The notes below the pieces were generated by a model. It was not told the origin of the DNA. It ran no database searches and was given only the letters and a program-made list of their open reading frames with translations. Positions 11,133 to 19,959 of a stretch of 64,000 bases of DNA are shown here, piece after piece. This stretch comes from Plantimonas leprariae (lineage in GTDB: Bacteria > Pseudomonadota > Alphaproteobacteria > Rhizobiales > Rhizobiaceae): NCBI RefSeq assembly GCF_008802405.1, contig NZ_VZDO01000015.1, positions 1-64,000 on the forward strand. Reading direction: 5' to 3'. The stretch's first letter is position 1. Each line of letters opens with the position of its first letter. Position numbers and translations under genes: made by a program.

Positions 11133-12620
11133 TCAGGCGCCCGGACGCTGCCCGAGCGCGCCCATCGTCCGCTTCGCCGCCGTCGCCTCGCGCACCTCGT
11201 CCACCGAGCGTACCTCGCGCCGCGCCGCGCCGGCCCATTCCCGGGTCTTCACCGTGCCCTTCGCCAGCCGCTCGCGCGCGGCGGGGATCGCGTCGGCATA
11301 TTGCGGCAGCCATTCGCCTTGCGCCACCAGCATCTCGTCCACCATCTGCCAGACTTCGTCCGGCGAGCAGATCGCGCCGACCAGCGGGTCGTGCAGGACC
11401 GCGAGCTTCAGGAGTTCCACGTCGCCGGTGACCGCGGCGTTCATCGCCATGCGCTGGACGTCGACGGAGGCTTGGCAGGTCGCGGCGCAAGCCGGCGATA
11501 GCGTCAGGCCCGCCACCATGTTCAAGCCGAACCGGTCGACGAAGCCGGTCGACTCGACGATGCAGTCGGCGGGCAAGTTGGTGATCAGCCCCCGGTTCTT
11601 GACGTTGAAGTGGCCGCGATAGACGCGCCCCGTTTCTAGCGCCTCGATGATGTGGCTCGCGTGCTCGTCGGTGCGCTTGGCGGGATCCAGCGGCCGGCCC
11701 GCCTCTTCGAGAAAGGCCGGGAAATCCGTCTCGAACCAGTTCCGGCTTTCGGTGGAATAGCGGAGATACCCGCCGGTCTCGCCGTGGATCCAGTCCGACA
11801 TGTCGATCCAGCGCGAGATTTCGTCCGGCCGCTTGCGGTACCACGGCAGGTACTCGGACAGATGCCCGTTCGATTCGGTGGAATAGAAGCCGAAGCGCTT
11901 CAGGACGTCGATCCGCACCTTTTCCTGGTTGGCGAAGACCGGATGGCGCTCGAAGGCGGCGACCAGCTCGTCCTTTCCGATCCGCCGGCCGTTGTGGCGC
12001 AGATCCACGTACCAGGTCTGGTGGTTGATGCCGGTGCAGATGAAGTCGAGCTCGTTCCGGTCGACGCCGAGCGCGCTCGCGATCTGCCGCCAGCCGTTCT
12101 GGACGCCGTGGCAGAGGCCGATCGTATCCACCTTGCCGTGGTCGATCGCCGCCCAGGTGTTGATCGCCATCGGGTTGGCGTAGTTGAGCAGCCGCGCGCC
12201 GGGCTCGGCCACCTCGCTTATGTCGCGGCAGAAGTCGAGGATCGCCGGCACGTTGCGCTGGCCGTAGAGGATGCCGCCGGCGCAGATCGTGTCGCCGACG
12301 CACTGGTCGACGCCGTATTTCAGCGGGATGCGGATGTCGCTCGCATAGGCCTCCAGCCCGCCGATGCGCGAGCAGTTCATCACGTAGCGCGCGCCCTCCA
12401 GTGCCCGGCGGCGTTCCGTCGTGGCGCTGACCGTCGTCGGCAGCTCGTTCGCCTCGACGATGCGGCGGACGATCCGCTCCGCCATGGAGAGGTTCTGCGC
12501 GCTGATGTCGGTGAGGGCGATATGCGCGTCGCGGAGTTCCGGTACCGAGAGGATGTCCGACACGAGCTTCTTGGTGAAGCCGACGGACCCGGCGCCGATG
12601 ATGGCGATCTTCACGGACAT
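11133..12620 (-). CDS. melA: glycoside hydrolase family 4 alpha-galactosidase, rhizobial MelA type
   Basis: This 495-residue NAD- and Mn-dependent GH4 enzyme has the dinucleotide motif IIGAGSVGF (7-15), NYANPMAI (146-153), and the metal-site Cys-His in GLCHGVQNG (C170, H171) with a second histidine in GINHQTW (H200). GH4 enzymes cleave through oxidation at C3 and elimination. CHxVQ rather than CN(I/V)P points to alpha-galactosidase and not a phospho-glycosidase. It is cytoplasmic and would cleave melibiose or raffinose imported by the adjacent transporter. The second GH4 gene at 13704-15074 is clearly divergent from it. A 25-bp repeated site lies 123 bp before the ATG. Confidence 0.82.
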   Translation of the reverse strand: MSVKIAIIGAGSVGFTKKLVSDILSVPELRDAHIALTDISAQNLSMAERIVRRIVEANELPTTVSATTERRRALEGARYVMNCSRIGGLEAYASDIRIPLKYGVDQCVGDTICAGGILYGQRNVPAILDFCRDISEVAEPGARLLNYANPMAINTWAAIDHGKVDTIGLCHGVQNGWRQIASALGVDRNELDFICTGINHQTWYVDLRHNGRRIGKDELVAAFERHPVFANQEKVRIDVLKRFGFYSTESNGHLSEYLPWYRKRPDEISRWIDMSDWIHGETGGYLRYSTESRNWFETDFPAFLEEAGRPLDPAKRTDEHASHIIEALETGRVYRGHFNVKNRGLITNLPADCIVESTGFVDRFGLNMVAGLTLSPACAATCQASVDVQRMAMNAAVTGDVELLKLAVLHDPLVGAICSPDEVWQMVDEMLVAQGEWLPQYADAIPAARERLAKGTVKTREWAGAARREVRSVDEVREATAAKRTMGALGQRPGA

Positions 12621-12743
12621 CGCAGTTCCTCCATGCCGGCCGGCCTTCGCGCCGGCCGCGCGGGCGATGGGGCAAATCCGCTCGCCGCACGATCTCTCAT
12701 TGGCAGGTTATCGCGACGGCTTCCGCGCCCGATAGACGCAAAA

Positions 12744-12768
12744 CGTGCGAACAGGGGTAAAATCGTGC
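12744..12768 (-). promoter_or_regulatory. candidate AraC-type operator, copy 1 (upstream of melA)
   Basis: This 25-bp site reads on the plus strand CGTGCGAACAG, then G, then GGTAAAATCGTGC. It differs at one base from 15185-15209. It contains two direct CGTGC boxes whose starts are 20 bp apart, about two helical turns, as is usual for an AraC/XylS monomer pair. It lies 123 bp before the GH4 start and just after the araC-type gene. Confidence 0.7.
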
Positions 12769-12779
12769 TCGGCGTGCCG

Positions 12780-13685
12780 CTACCGGGATGGAGCGGCGGA
12801 ACCCGCATACATGCCGCTGGTGCGGAAGTCCGTCGGGCTTGTGCCGTAGGCGCGGCGGAATGCCTTGGCGAAGTAGTTCGGGTCCTCGAAGCCGCAGTCG
12901 TGCGCGATGGCCTTCACCGCCATGTCGCCGCTTTCGAGCAGGCGCGCGGCGCGCCGCATCCGTTCGTTCAGGACGAATTCGCCGGGCGAGATGCCTTCGG
13001 CCGCGGAGAAGAGGCGGGTGAAATGTGCGCGGCTGAAGCCGGCGATCTGCGCCAGTTCCTCCACCGGCAGCGCGTCCGCCAGATGCGAGCGCACGTGGCT
13101 CTTCACGGCTTCGAGCGCGTTGCCGACCGGGGAGGGCGCTCCCATGTCCCGGTTCGGTCCGAGGATGTCGTCGTAGAGCGCCATCTGCGCCGCATAGGCA
13201 TGGGCTGAGGCCTCGCCCGGCGTCGTGCCGCCGCCGTCCATCAGCTTCAGGCATTCGGCGGCGATGGCATCGACCGTGCGCGACGCCAGGCGGAAGACCG
13301 GACCGGCCTGCTCCTGCACGGCGCGGTGGATGCGCAGCGCCTCCTGACCGTACATCGAGATCCAGAAGAACTCCCAGCGCCCGCCGTCCGGCACGGTATA
13401 GACGTGGTCGGAAGGGATGATCACCAGCATGGTCTCGCCGGGACCGACCGCAAGGCTGCGGCCGCCGAGCGCGAGGCGCCCGGTCCCCGAGATCGTGTGC
13501 TGGAGCACGGTGAAGGGCGTCGAGCCGCGCCGGCGACCATCCCATCGATAGCCGGCGGGATCGGTGACGACGTCGTAGCCGGTCGAGGTCGGCATGGTGT
13601 GGAGCCGGTGGCGGCTCCGCGCCAGCGTCACGATCCGCATCGCCGAGCCGTGCGCCCGGAACCGCCGCAGGATCTCCCCGTCCAT
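12780..13685 (-). CDS. AraC-family transcriptional activator (AgpT-like)
   Basis: The protein has 301 residues. An N-terminal cupin-like sensor (about 30-150; HTISGTGRLALGG, VGPGETMLVIIPSDHVYTVPDGG) precedes an AraC double helix-turn-helix (about 200-295). The latter has LAQIAGFSRAHFTRLFSAAEGISPGEFVLNER and the signature GFEDPNYFAKAFRRAYGTSPTDFR. It is encoded 18 bases after the E. coli-type melA gene and upstream of the second GH4 gene. Sinorhizobium AgpT, an AraC-like activator of the melA-agp operon, is the obvious counterpart. It probably binds the two 25-bp sites at 12744 and 15185 in response to an alpha-galactoside. Confidence 0.85.
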   Translation of the reverse strand: MDGEILRRFRAHGSAMRIVTLARSRHRLHTMPTSTGYDVVTDPAGYRWDGRRRGSTPFTVLQHTISGTGRLALGGRSLAVGPGETMLVIIPSDHVYTVPDGGRWEFFWISMYGQEALRIHRAVQEQAGPVFRLASRTVDAIAAECLKLMDGGGTTPGEASAHAYAAQMALYDDILGPNRDMGAPSPVGNALEAVKSHVRSHLADALPVEELAQIAGFSRAHFTRLFSAAEGISPGEFVLNERMRRAARLLESGDMAVKAIAHDCGFEDPNYFAKAFRRAYGTSPTDFRTSGMYAGSAAPSR

Positions 13686-13703
13686 GCTCCCTTCGCCGCC
13701 GCG

Positions 13704-15074
13704 TCAGGCGGCGCGGCGATTCCCCGCCGGCCGCGCCCATTCGGGCACGAAATCGCCGTGCGCGGCGAGGAGGTCGGTGACGAGGTTCCAGATCTGGTCG
13801 AGGTCGAGCTCGGCCGCCGTATGCGGGTCGAGCATCGCGGCGTGGTAGATGTGCTCGGGCTTCTCCTGCACCAGCGCCGCGACGGTCAGTTCCTGCACGT
13901 TGATGTTGGTGCGCATCAGGGCGGTGAGTTGCGGCGGCAGCTCGCCGACCACCGTCGGCCGGATGCCGGACGCGTCGACGAGGCAGGCGACCTCGGCGGC
14001 GCAGTTCGCCGGCAGCGAGGCGATCGCGCCGTTGTTGCGCAGGTTGCCGTAGATCACCGAGGGCTCGCCGGTCCAGACCGAGTTGACGATCGACGAGGCG
14101 TATTCCTTCGAGGGCTTCACCTCGATCCGTGTCGCCGAGCGGTACTCGTCGGCTTGGGTTCGCCAGCGCGCGATCTGCTCGATGCAGCGCTTCGGATATT
14201 CGTCGAGCGGGATGCCGAACTTCTCGATGAGGTCCTCGCGCCCTTCCTTGATGAAGTAGGGCGTGTATTCGGCGAAATGCTCCGAGCTCTCGGTGACGAA
14301 ATAGCCGAGCCGCGCCATCATCTCGTAGCGTACCTTGTTCGGGCAGCGCGGATTCCAGCTCGAAGGCTTCGGGAAACGCCCCTCGCGATAGCCTTTCAGC
14401 AGCGCCGGGTAGAGGTTCTCGTAGGAGCCGTCCGGCTGGCGGTGCTCGAATTCGAGGAAGAAGGCCATGTGGTTGATGCCGGCCGCCCGGTAGCGGATGT
14501 CGTCGACGGGAATGTCGAGATCGCGCGCGAGCTCCGCGGCGGTGCCCTGTACCGAATGGCAGAGGCCGACCTGCCGGATCGCCGGGAACTTCTCGGCGAT
14601 CGCCCAGGTGTTGATCGCCATCGGGTTGACGTATTGGAGCAGGATCGCCTCCGGGCAGACTTCCAGCATGTCGGCGCAGATCGCCCAGAGATGCGGCACG
14701 GTGCGAAGCCCGCGCATGATGCCGCCGACACCCAGCGTGTCGGCGATGGTGTGGCGCAAGCCGTAGCGCTTCGGTACCTCGAAGTCGGTGACGGTCGCCG
14801 GCTCGTAGCCGCCGATCTGGAAGGCGACGACCACGAAGTTCGCGCCGTCCAGCGCCGCGCGGCGGTCGGTGAAGGTCTTGACGCTCGCCTCGACGCCGAG
14901 CGTCGCGATCAGCTTGCGCACGACGATCTCGCTCTCCTCCAGCCGGTGCGGATCGATGTCCATCAGCCGTATTTCGGTGCCGCCGAGCGCCGGCCGCTGC
15001 AGCACGTCGCCGATGATGTTCTTCATGAACACCGTCGAGCCCGCGCCGATGAAGGTGAGTTTCGGTCCGGCCAT
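13704..15074 (-). CDS. melA: glycoside hydrolase family 4 alpha-galactosidase, E. coli MelA type
   Basis: This 456-residue protein matches E. coli MelA closely from memory: FIGAGSTVF (8-16), NPMAINTWA (150-158), GLCHSVQGTA (C172, H173), GINHMAF (H202), GYFVTESSEHFAEYTPYFIK, WTGEPSVIYGNLRN and YHAAMLDPHTAAELDLDQIW. It is NAD/Mn-dependent, cytoplasmic, and hydrolyses melibiose-type alpha-1,6-galactosides. I chose ATG 15074, where the Rossmann motif begins at once; an in-frame ATG at 15146 would add 24 non-conserved residues and overrun the region before the operator. It lies first in the transcription order, ahead of the AraC gene, with its own copy of the repeated 25-bp site 110 bp upstream. 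Confidence 0.9.
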   Translation of the reverse strand: MAGPKLTFIGAGSTVFMKNIIGDVLQRPALGGTEIRLMDIDPHRLEESEIVVRKLIATLGVEASVKTFTDRRAALDGANFVVVAFQIGGYEPATVTDFEVPKRYGLRHTIADTLGVGGIMRGLRTVPHLWAICADMLEVCPEAILLQYVNPMAINTWAIAEKFPAIRQVGLCHSVQGTAAELARDLDIPVDDIRYRAAGINHMAFFLEFEHRQPDGSYENLYPALLKGYREGRFPKPSSWNPRCPNKVRYEMMARLGYFVTESSEHFAEYTPYFIKEGREDLIEKFGIPLDEYPKRCIEQIARWRTQADEYRSATRIEVKPSKEYASSIVNSVWTGEPSVIYGNLRNNGAIASLPANCAAEVACLVDASGIRPTVVGELPPQLTALMRTNINVQELTVAALVQEKPEHIYHAAMLDPHTAAELDLDQIWNLVTDLLAAHGDFVPEWARPAGNRRAA

Positions 15075-15184
15075 GGTCGTTCCCCGTGGAAGCCCGGCCT
15101 CGGATATCGGCCGGGCATCGGTGATTTTGTATCCTCGGGCACGCACTATAGCCGCGCTCGCGCTCTCAGGCCTACCCGGCTTTT

Positions 15185-15209
15185 CGTGCGAACAGCGGTA
15201 AAATCGTGC
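15185..15209 (-). promoter_or_regulatory. candidate AraC-type operator, copy 2 (upstream of E. coli-type melA)
   Basis: This site is identical to 12744-12768 at 24 of 25 positions, with C replacing G at the twelfth base. The two TCGTGCG boxes are 20 bp apart. It lies 110 bp before the GH4 start and immediately after the end of the neighbouring oxidoreductase gene, so conservation cannot come from coding constraint. Confidence 0.7.
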
Positions 15210-15215
15210 GCTCGC

Positions 15216-16460
15216 CTATCCGGCGACCGCGGGACGGATGAAGCCGAACGGTCCGGGGGACACGTGCGGCGCTTCGCCCGACATCAACTCGGCGAGGAGC
15301 CGGCCGCTCGCCGGCCCGAGCGTCAGGCCCTGGTGGCCGTGTCCGAAGTTGAACCAGAGCCCACTGTGACGCGGGGCCGGCCCGACCACCGGCAGCATGT
15401 CTGGCATGCAGGGCCGCGTGCCGAACCAGGGCTCCTTCTCGACCGGACCGCCCAGTTCGAGGAGTTCCGCCGCCGCAGCTTCGGCCCGCTGCAGTTGCGC
15501 GAGGGCAACCGGCGCGTCGCGCCCGGTCAGTTCCGCGCCGGTGGTGATCCTCAAGCCCTGCCGCATCTGCGCGAGGACGCAGCCGTTCGCCGCGTCCATC
15601 AGCGGGCGGCGAAGCGTCCGCTCGACCGTCCAGTGGCGATGGTAGCCGCGTTTCAGCACCATCGGCACGGAGTAGCCGAGCGGTTTCAGCACCTCCGGCG
15701 ACCAGGGCCCGAGCGCAACGACCGCCGCCTCGGCTCCGACGGCGCCGTCGCTCGTCCGGACGCTCCAGCCGGTCCGCGGCTTCGCCAGTGTCGAGGCGTC
15801 GCCGATCGCGACCGTGCCGCCGAGGCGGCGGAACAGCGCGGCGTAGCTCTCGACCAGCGCCCCCGGATCGCTTGACACCCAAGCGTCCGGCCAGAGGATC
15901 GCGCCGGCGCCCGCCGCCTTCAGCGCCGGCTCGGCGAGGCGAAGCTCATCCGGCGATTCGGTGACGAAGGCCACGCCGTAGTCCGAGCGCAGCCGCTCGG
16001 CCTCGCGAAGCGCCGCGTCCATCGCGGCAGCCGTGCGATGGAGCACGCGGTATCCGCCGGTCCGGACCAGCGCGCCGGCGCCGGCCGCCTCGATCAGGTC
16101 GCCGTGCTCGGCCGTCGCGCTCCGGATCAGCGTCGCGTAGGCGCTGGCGATCCGCCGGTGACGGCTTGGCGCGGAATGCCACCAGTAGCGCAGCAGCGCC
16201 CCGGCATGCAGCGGCAGGGCACGCGGATCGTAGCGCACGTCGTTCGTGCGCCCGGCGACGATCGCGAGGAGTGCCGGCCAGCTTCGCGGCATGGCGTAGG
16301 GCTCGACCGCCTCGCTCTGGACGATGCCGGCATTGCCGTAGCTGGTGGCGCGGCCGGGCGCCTGCCGGTCGACAAGCGCGACCTGCCAGCCGCGCCGCTG
16401 CAGGTGGAGGGCGCTCGACACGCCGACGGCGCCGGCGCCGAGAACAAGTGCGGTTCGCAT
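15216..16460 (-). CDS. FAD-dependent D-amino-acid dehydrogenase/glycine oxidase-like oxidoreductase (DadA family)
   Basis: This 414-residue protein has an N-terminal FAD-binding motif LVLGAGAVGVSSALHLQRRGW (about 5-25, with the acidic residue in LVDR) and ATSYGNAGIV, the DadA/DAO substrate-side signature. Its end, PVVGPAPRHSGLWFNFGHGHQGLTLGPASGRLLAELM, is the family's C-terminal FAD contact. DadA enzymes oxidise D-amino acids to 2-oxo acids and pass electrons to the respiratory chain. Substrate is unknown here, and no alanine racemase gene is adjacent. It shares direction with the galactoside genes but is separated from melA by the operator region, so it is likely a separate unit. Confidence 0.75.
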   Translation of the reverse strand: MRTALVLGAGAVGVSSALHLQRRGWQVALVDRQAPGRATSYGNAGIVQSEAVEPYAMPRSWPALLAIVAGRTNDVRYDPRALPLHAGALLRYWWHSAPSRHRRIASAYATLIRSATAEHGDLIEAAGAGALVRTGGYRVLHRTAAAMDAALREAERLRSDYGVAFVTESPDELRLAEPALKAAGAGAILWPDAWVSSDPGALVESYAALFRRLGGTVAIGDASTLAKPRTGWSVRTSDGAVGAEAAVVALGPWSPEVLKPLGYSVPMVLKRGYHRHWTVERTLRRPLMDAANGCVLAQMRQGLRITTGAELTGRDAPVALAQLQRAEAAAAELLELGGPVEKEPWFGTRPCMPDMLPVVGPAPRHSGLWFNFGHGHQGLTLGPASGRLLAELMSGEAPHVSPGPFGFIRPAVAG

Positions 16461-16715
16461 CGATCAGCTCGTAGCGCCAAGCATGGAGGGCCGCCAAGGG
16501 GAGAACCGCTTCAAGCGAAGCGCGTCCGCACCGTCGGCAGGAAGCGGAGCGGCACGCGACGAGCTAAGGCTGGACGGAGGCGTTTCGACATCGCGGCGGC
16601 AAAGGCATCCATCTTGTTCCCCGGTTAGGCAACGGCTCTTCCTCACGCCTTGTCGCTGTTGTCCGCAGGCTTTATTGAGACGGGGCTCAGCGTTGAACGG
16701 CAGGAGTTCCGGAAG

Positions 16716-17738
16716 ATGAAGCATCTCGGCGAAGCGGTCATCGAAGCCCAACGCTCGCTGATCCTGTCCGTCGTCGAGAAGCATGTCGGCAAGGGACAGT
16801 CCTACGTGCTGATGGACTTTCCGAACTACCAGAACATCGGCGACAGTGCGATCTGGCTCGGCATGGCGAAGGCGCTGCGGCAGGTGACCGGCAAGCTCCC
16901 GAGCTGGGTCGGATATACGCCGCGCGACGTCGAGATCGTGCGCGAGCGCTATCCGGGGCAGCCCGTCTTCATCTGCGGCGGCGGCAATTTCGGCGACGTC
17001 TGGCGCGGCAAGGACGACCTGCGCTACCGGCTGCTGGAAGCGCTGCCCGACCAGCGGATCGTGCAGATGCCGCAGGCCATCCAGTTCCGCGACCCCGAAT
17101 TCATCGAATACGCCAAGCGGCTCATCGGGGCTCACAAGGATTTCCATCTTCTGGTCAGGGACCATCGAAGCCTCGACTTCGCGAAAACCAATTTCGATTG
17201 CTCGGTCGGCCTGGCGCCGGACACCGCCTTCTTCATAGGCAAGATCGAACCGCTGCCGACGGAGCGCGTCGAGACGCTGTACCTGTTACGCGACGACCGC
17301 GAGGCCGGCATCGAGATCCCGGAAGCGAAGAAAGCCGTTCCCGGGCCGGTGCGGGACTGGATGGACTGCCCGACCACCGTAACCAGGAAGAGCGCCTCGT
17401 CGGTGCTGAAGGCGGTCGCGCACGGCGACTTCTCGTCGGCCGCTTGGCGGTCCCAGCATTACGAGGACGTTGCGAACCGCCGCGTCCAGTACGGCGTGAA
17501 GCTGCTGTCCGCCGGAAAACGCATCGTCACGAACCGCCTGCACATCCACATCGTTTCGACGCTGATGAACATCCCCCACGTCGCGCTCGACAATAACTAC
17601 GGCAAGATCCACGGCTATATCGATGCCTGGACAGCCGCGAGCCCGCTTGTGCGGAAGGCGAAGAACGACCAGGAAGTGCTGACCGGCCTGTCGGAGCTGC
17701 CCTACGTGGCGAACGGCGACTGGCGGAACGCCGCCTGA
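16716..17738 (+). CDS. polysaccharide pyruvyl transferase family protein
   Basis: This 340-residue cytoplasmic protein has family features DFPNYQNIGDSAIWLG, PVFICGGGNFGDVWRG, IVQMPQAIQFRD, VGLAPDTAFF and TNRLHIHIVSTLMNIPHVALDNNYGKIHGY. The last block contains the conserved Arg/His pair of ExoV/WcaK-type enzymes, which add ketal pyruvate from PEP to a glycan sugar. I chose ATG 16716 because AGGAG at 16702-16706 sits at the right spacing; an upstream TTG at 16650 has no such site. Pyruvylation of an exopolysaccharide is likely, given the flippase and glycosyltransferase genes in the region. Some family members are glycosyltransferase-like, so the reaction is inferred. Confidence 0.78.
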   Translation: MKHLGEAVIEAQRSLILSVVEKHVGKGQSYVLMDFPNYQNIGDSAIWLGMAKALRQVTGKLPSWVGYTPRDVEIVRERYPGQPVFICGGGNFGDVWRGKDDLRYRLLEALPDQRIVQMPQAIQFRDPEFIEYAKRLIGAHKDFHLLVRDHRSLDFAKTNFDCSVGLAPDTAFFIGKIEPLPTERVETLYLLRDDREAGIEIPEAKKAVPGPVRDWMDCPTTVTRKSASSVLKAVAHGDFSSAAWRSQHYEDVANRRVQYGVKLLSAGKRIVTNRLHIHIVSTLMNIPHVALDNNYGKIHGYIDAWTAASPLVRKAKNDQEVLTGLSELPYVANGDWRNAA

Positions 17739-17740
17739 CG

Positions 17741-17764
17741 CTCGGGTCGGCGAACCGATCCGAG
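17741..17764. terminator. stem-loop between convergent genes
   Basis: Arms 17741-17750 and 17755-17764 pair over 10 bp with one G-T pair around a CGAA loop, 2 bases after the pyruvyltransferase stop. There is no T-run on either side. It may act as a bidirectional 3'-end structure between the convergent genes, but evidence is limited to the fold. Confidence 0.35.
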
Positions 17765-17846
17765 CCGACGCCCACCCCGTTGAAGCGAGATCGCTGCCGC
17801 AGCGAATACGAAGCCGCGGAGACGGCGGCCGCTTCGCCGCGAACGC

Positions 17847-19355
17847 TCAGGCGACCGGGCTCGCCGCCGGCGGCCGGCGCCGCAGCTTCGAGGTGAGCTT
17901 GGCGAGGATGCGCTGGATCTCGGTCTCCGGCCCCTGCGGCCGCTTCGCCGCTGCCCAGAGCGCGACGTTCGCCGCGACGTAGGCGACGGCCCCGACCAGC
18001 ACCAGGAACGCCAGCTCCAGTCCGAGTTCCGGTCGGCTTTCCAGCTTGCCGAACAGGGTGGAGGTCGCGAGAACCACCGCCGCCATCAGCGCGACGCTGA
18101 CCAGCGCCCGGAAGTTGGCGGCAAGCTGCCGGCGGAGGCCGACCGCGATCAGCCGCTTCACGAGCAGCATGTTGACGAGCGTGGACAGGAGGCCGGTCAG
18201 GACGCGCGCGTAGACGAGGCCGGGCAGGCCGCCGAAATACAGGCCGGCGATGATGATCGGCATGCGCACGCACAGCATCTGCGTGTCGCGCATGAACAGG
18301 AGCTTCGTCCGGCCGAGCGCCATGCCGAGCGGCTGGACGAGGCTGCCCAGCGTCTGCAGCGCGAAGATGGAGGCCAGCGCCTGCACGATGAAGATGATCG
18401 GCACCCACTTCTCGCCGAGGACGCCGCGCACCAGCGGGTCGGCGACGACCGCCATGCCGATGCCGGCGGGGAGCGCCACGAATGTGACGAGCGCCTGTGC
18501 CCGCTGGTAGGCGTTGGCGAGCCGCTCGGGCGCGTGCCGCACGCTGGCGAAGCCCGGATAGATCGTCGCCGTCAGCGGCGCCGTCGCTTCGCGGGTGGGC
18601 AAGGTCGAGAAGGTGTTGCCGACCGTGTAGTGGCCGAGCGCCGTCGCGTCGACGAGCTTGCCGAGGACGAGGTATTCGAACCGCCAGTTCAGCGTGTTGA
18701 CGATCTGGCCGAGCGTCAGCCAGATCGAGAAGGAGAACAGGTCCTTCAGGTGGCGGAAGGTGATCTTCGGCAGGAAGGGCAGGATCGAGTAGGAAACGAC
18801 GACGTTGGTGATCTGGTAGGACAGGAGCCCCAGAACCAGCGCCCAGTAGCTGTGGTAGACGGCAGCGACGAACAGCGTCACGAGGAAGCCGACAAGCTTC
18901 TGCGAGACCGTCAGCACGAAGTCCTGCCAGAAGATGAGCTGGCGCTGCAGCATCACGCATCGCGGATTGGCGATGCCGCTGAGCACGAGGCTGAAGCTTA
19001 GCGCCAGCAGCACGTTGAAGAGGCGCGGATCGCCGTAATAGGCCGAAACGGGATAGGCGCTCGCGGCGAAGCCGCCGCCGAGCAGGAGACCGCGCAGCGT
19101 TCCGATGGTCCAGGCGGCACTGAAATGCTCTTCGGACAGGTTCTCCTGCCGGATGAGCGCCTGGTTGAGCGACAGTTCGGTGACGGAATTCACGATCGTG
19201 ATCAGGGTCGTGCCGATCGCGACGAGGCCGAAGTCGGCCGGCACGAGATACCAGGCGAGGATGATCGTGTTGAGGGCGGTCAGCGCGTTGACGATGGCGC
19301 GCGAGACGCTCAGCCAGACGCTGCCCTTGATGAGCCGTTGCGTGACGTTGCTCAT
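17847..19355 (-). CDS. oligosaccharide/exopolysaccharide flippase (Wzx-like, MOP superfamily)
   Basis: This 502-residue integral membrane protein has about 12-14 predicted helices. It begins with TQRLIKGSVWLSVSRAIVNALTALNTIILAWYLVPADFGLVAIGTTLI, the usual start of the polysaccharide transporter (RfbX/ExoT-like) family. It also has NPRCVMLQRQLIFWQDF and YTVGNTFSTLPTREATAPL, both common in ExoT/WzxC-type proteins. Such proteins move lipid-linked glycan units across the inner membrane. The C-terminal 40 residues are basic and cytoplasmic. It converges with the pyruvyltransferase gene and probably serves the same polymer as the GTs at 2794-5116, though they are 12 kb apart. Confidence 0.85.
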   Translation of the reverse strand: MSNVTQRLIKGSVWLSVSRAIVNALTALNTIILAWYLVPADFGLVAIGTTLITIVNSVTELSLNQALIRQENLSEEHFSAAWTIGTLRGLLLGGGFAASAYPVSAYYGDPRLFNVLLALSFSLVLSGIANPRCVMLQRQLIFWQDFVLTVSQKLVGFLVTLFVAAVYHSYWALVLGLLSYQITNVVVSYSILPFLPKITFRHLKDLFSFSIWLTLGQIVNTLNWRFEYLVLGKLVDATALGHYTVGNTFSTLPTREATAPLTATIYPGFASVRHAPERLANAYQRAQALVTFVALPAGIGMAVVADPLVRGVLGEKWVPIIFIVQALASIFALQTLGSLVQPLGMALGRTKLLFMRDTQMLCVRMPIIIAGLYFGGLPGLVYARVLTGLLSTLVNMLLVKRLIAVGLRRQLAANFRALVSVALMAAVVLATSTLFGKLESRPELGLELAFLVLVGAVAYVAANVALWAAAKRPQGPETEIQRILAKLTSKLRRRPPAASPVA

Positions 19356-19959
19356 GACGTCGTCGCTCCGGTCGCGCGAGGGGCCGCCGCAGCCGACAGC
19401 TCGCTTCGTCCCGCGGCGCGAGCGTCAGGAATGGCGGCTGTCTCGGTCATGGCCATGTCGGTGTTCGAGGAAGCGGGGGAAAACGAACGGGAAGCGCCGA
19501 CTGCCGGGTTCAAGAATTCGGATCTGAACACGACGAGCCCATGGCGGCATCGGGTCTTGAGCCGGATCGATGCCGCGTGCCGAAAGCGGGAACGTGCCGG
19601 AAACTGGCGAAGGAGCGATCATACCGTTCTTCGGTCGGTTGGAGGTCGCTCATTCCGCCCGACCCGTCAAGCGATAGTTTTGCACTGCACCAATGCGCTC
19701 GCGGCAGAGTGGACGGCGGGCTGACCGCTGGCTGGCGCCGGCCGCCTCCGAAGCGTGACCGCAGGCCGTGACCGGATCGGTCCCGCTCCACGCCCGCACT
19801 CCGCAGTGCCGGACGAAACCTGCGGCATCGCGCGCATAACAGCCTGTTTTTGCGCTTATTTAAGGCCTTGCCCCTACAACCGAAGCGCGCCGAGACACCG
19901 CTCGCCCGCGTTTCGCGGTTCCGAACGGCATGACGGCAGGAAGGCATAAGGGTGCCGGC
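19356..19959. other. 604-base intergenic region before the first type I secretion operon
   Basis: Short open frames occur on both strands but none shows a family motif or a good ribosome site, and the translations are rich in R, P and S, as expected from GC-rich noncoding DNA. The region must hold divergent promoters for the flippase gene (minus) and the ABC secretion gene (plus). A short AT-rich patch with GCTTATTTAA near 19854-19863 is the likeliest promoter area for the plus strand. No confident -35/-10 pair was found. Confidence 0.4.

Noticed and set aside
9341-11431. 696-residue plus-strand open frame
   Set aside because: It lies opposite the AgpA-like binding-protein gene and has mirror-frame composition only.
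13326-15875. 849-residue plus-strand open frame
   Set aside because: It is antisense to the AraC and melA genes and part of the DadA-like gene. Its composition (R, A, D, H, V-rich) is that of a mirror frame in GC-rich DNA, with no domain motif.
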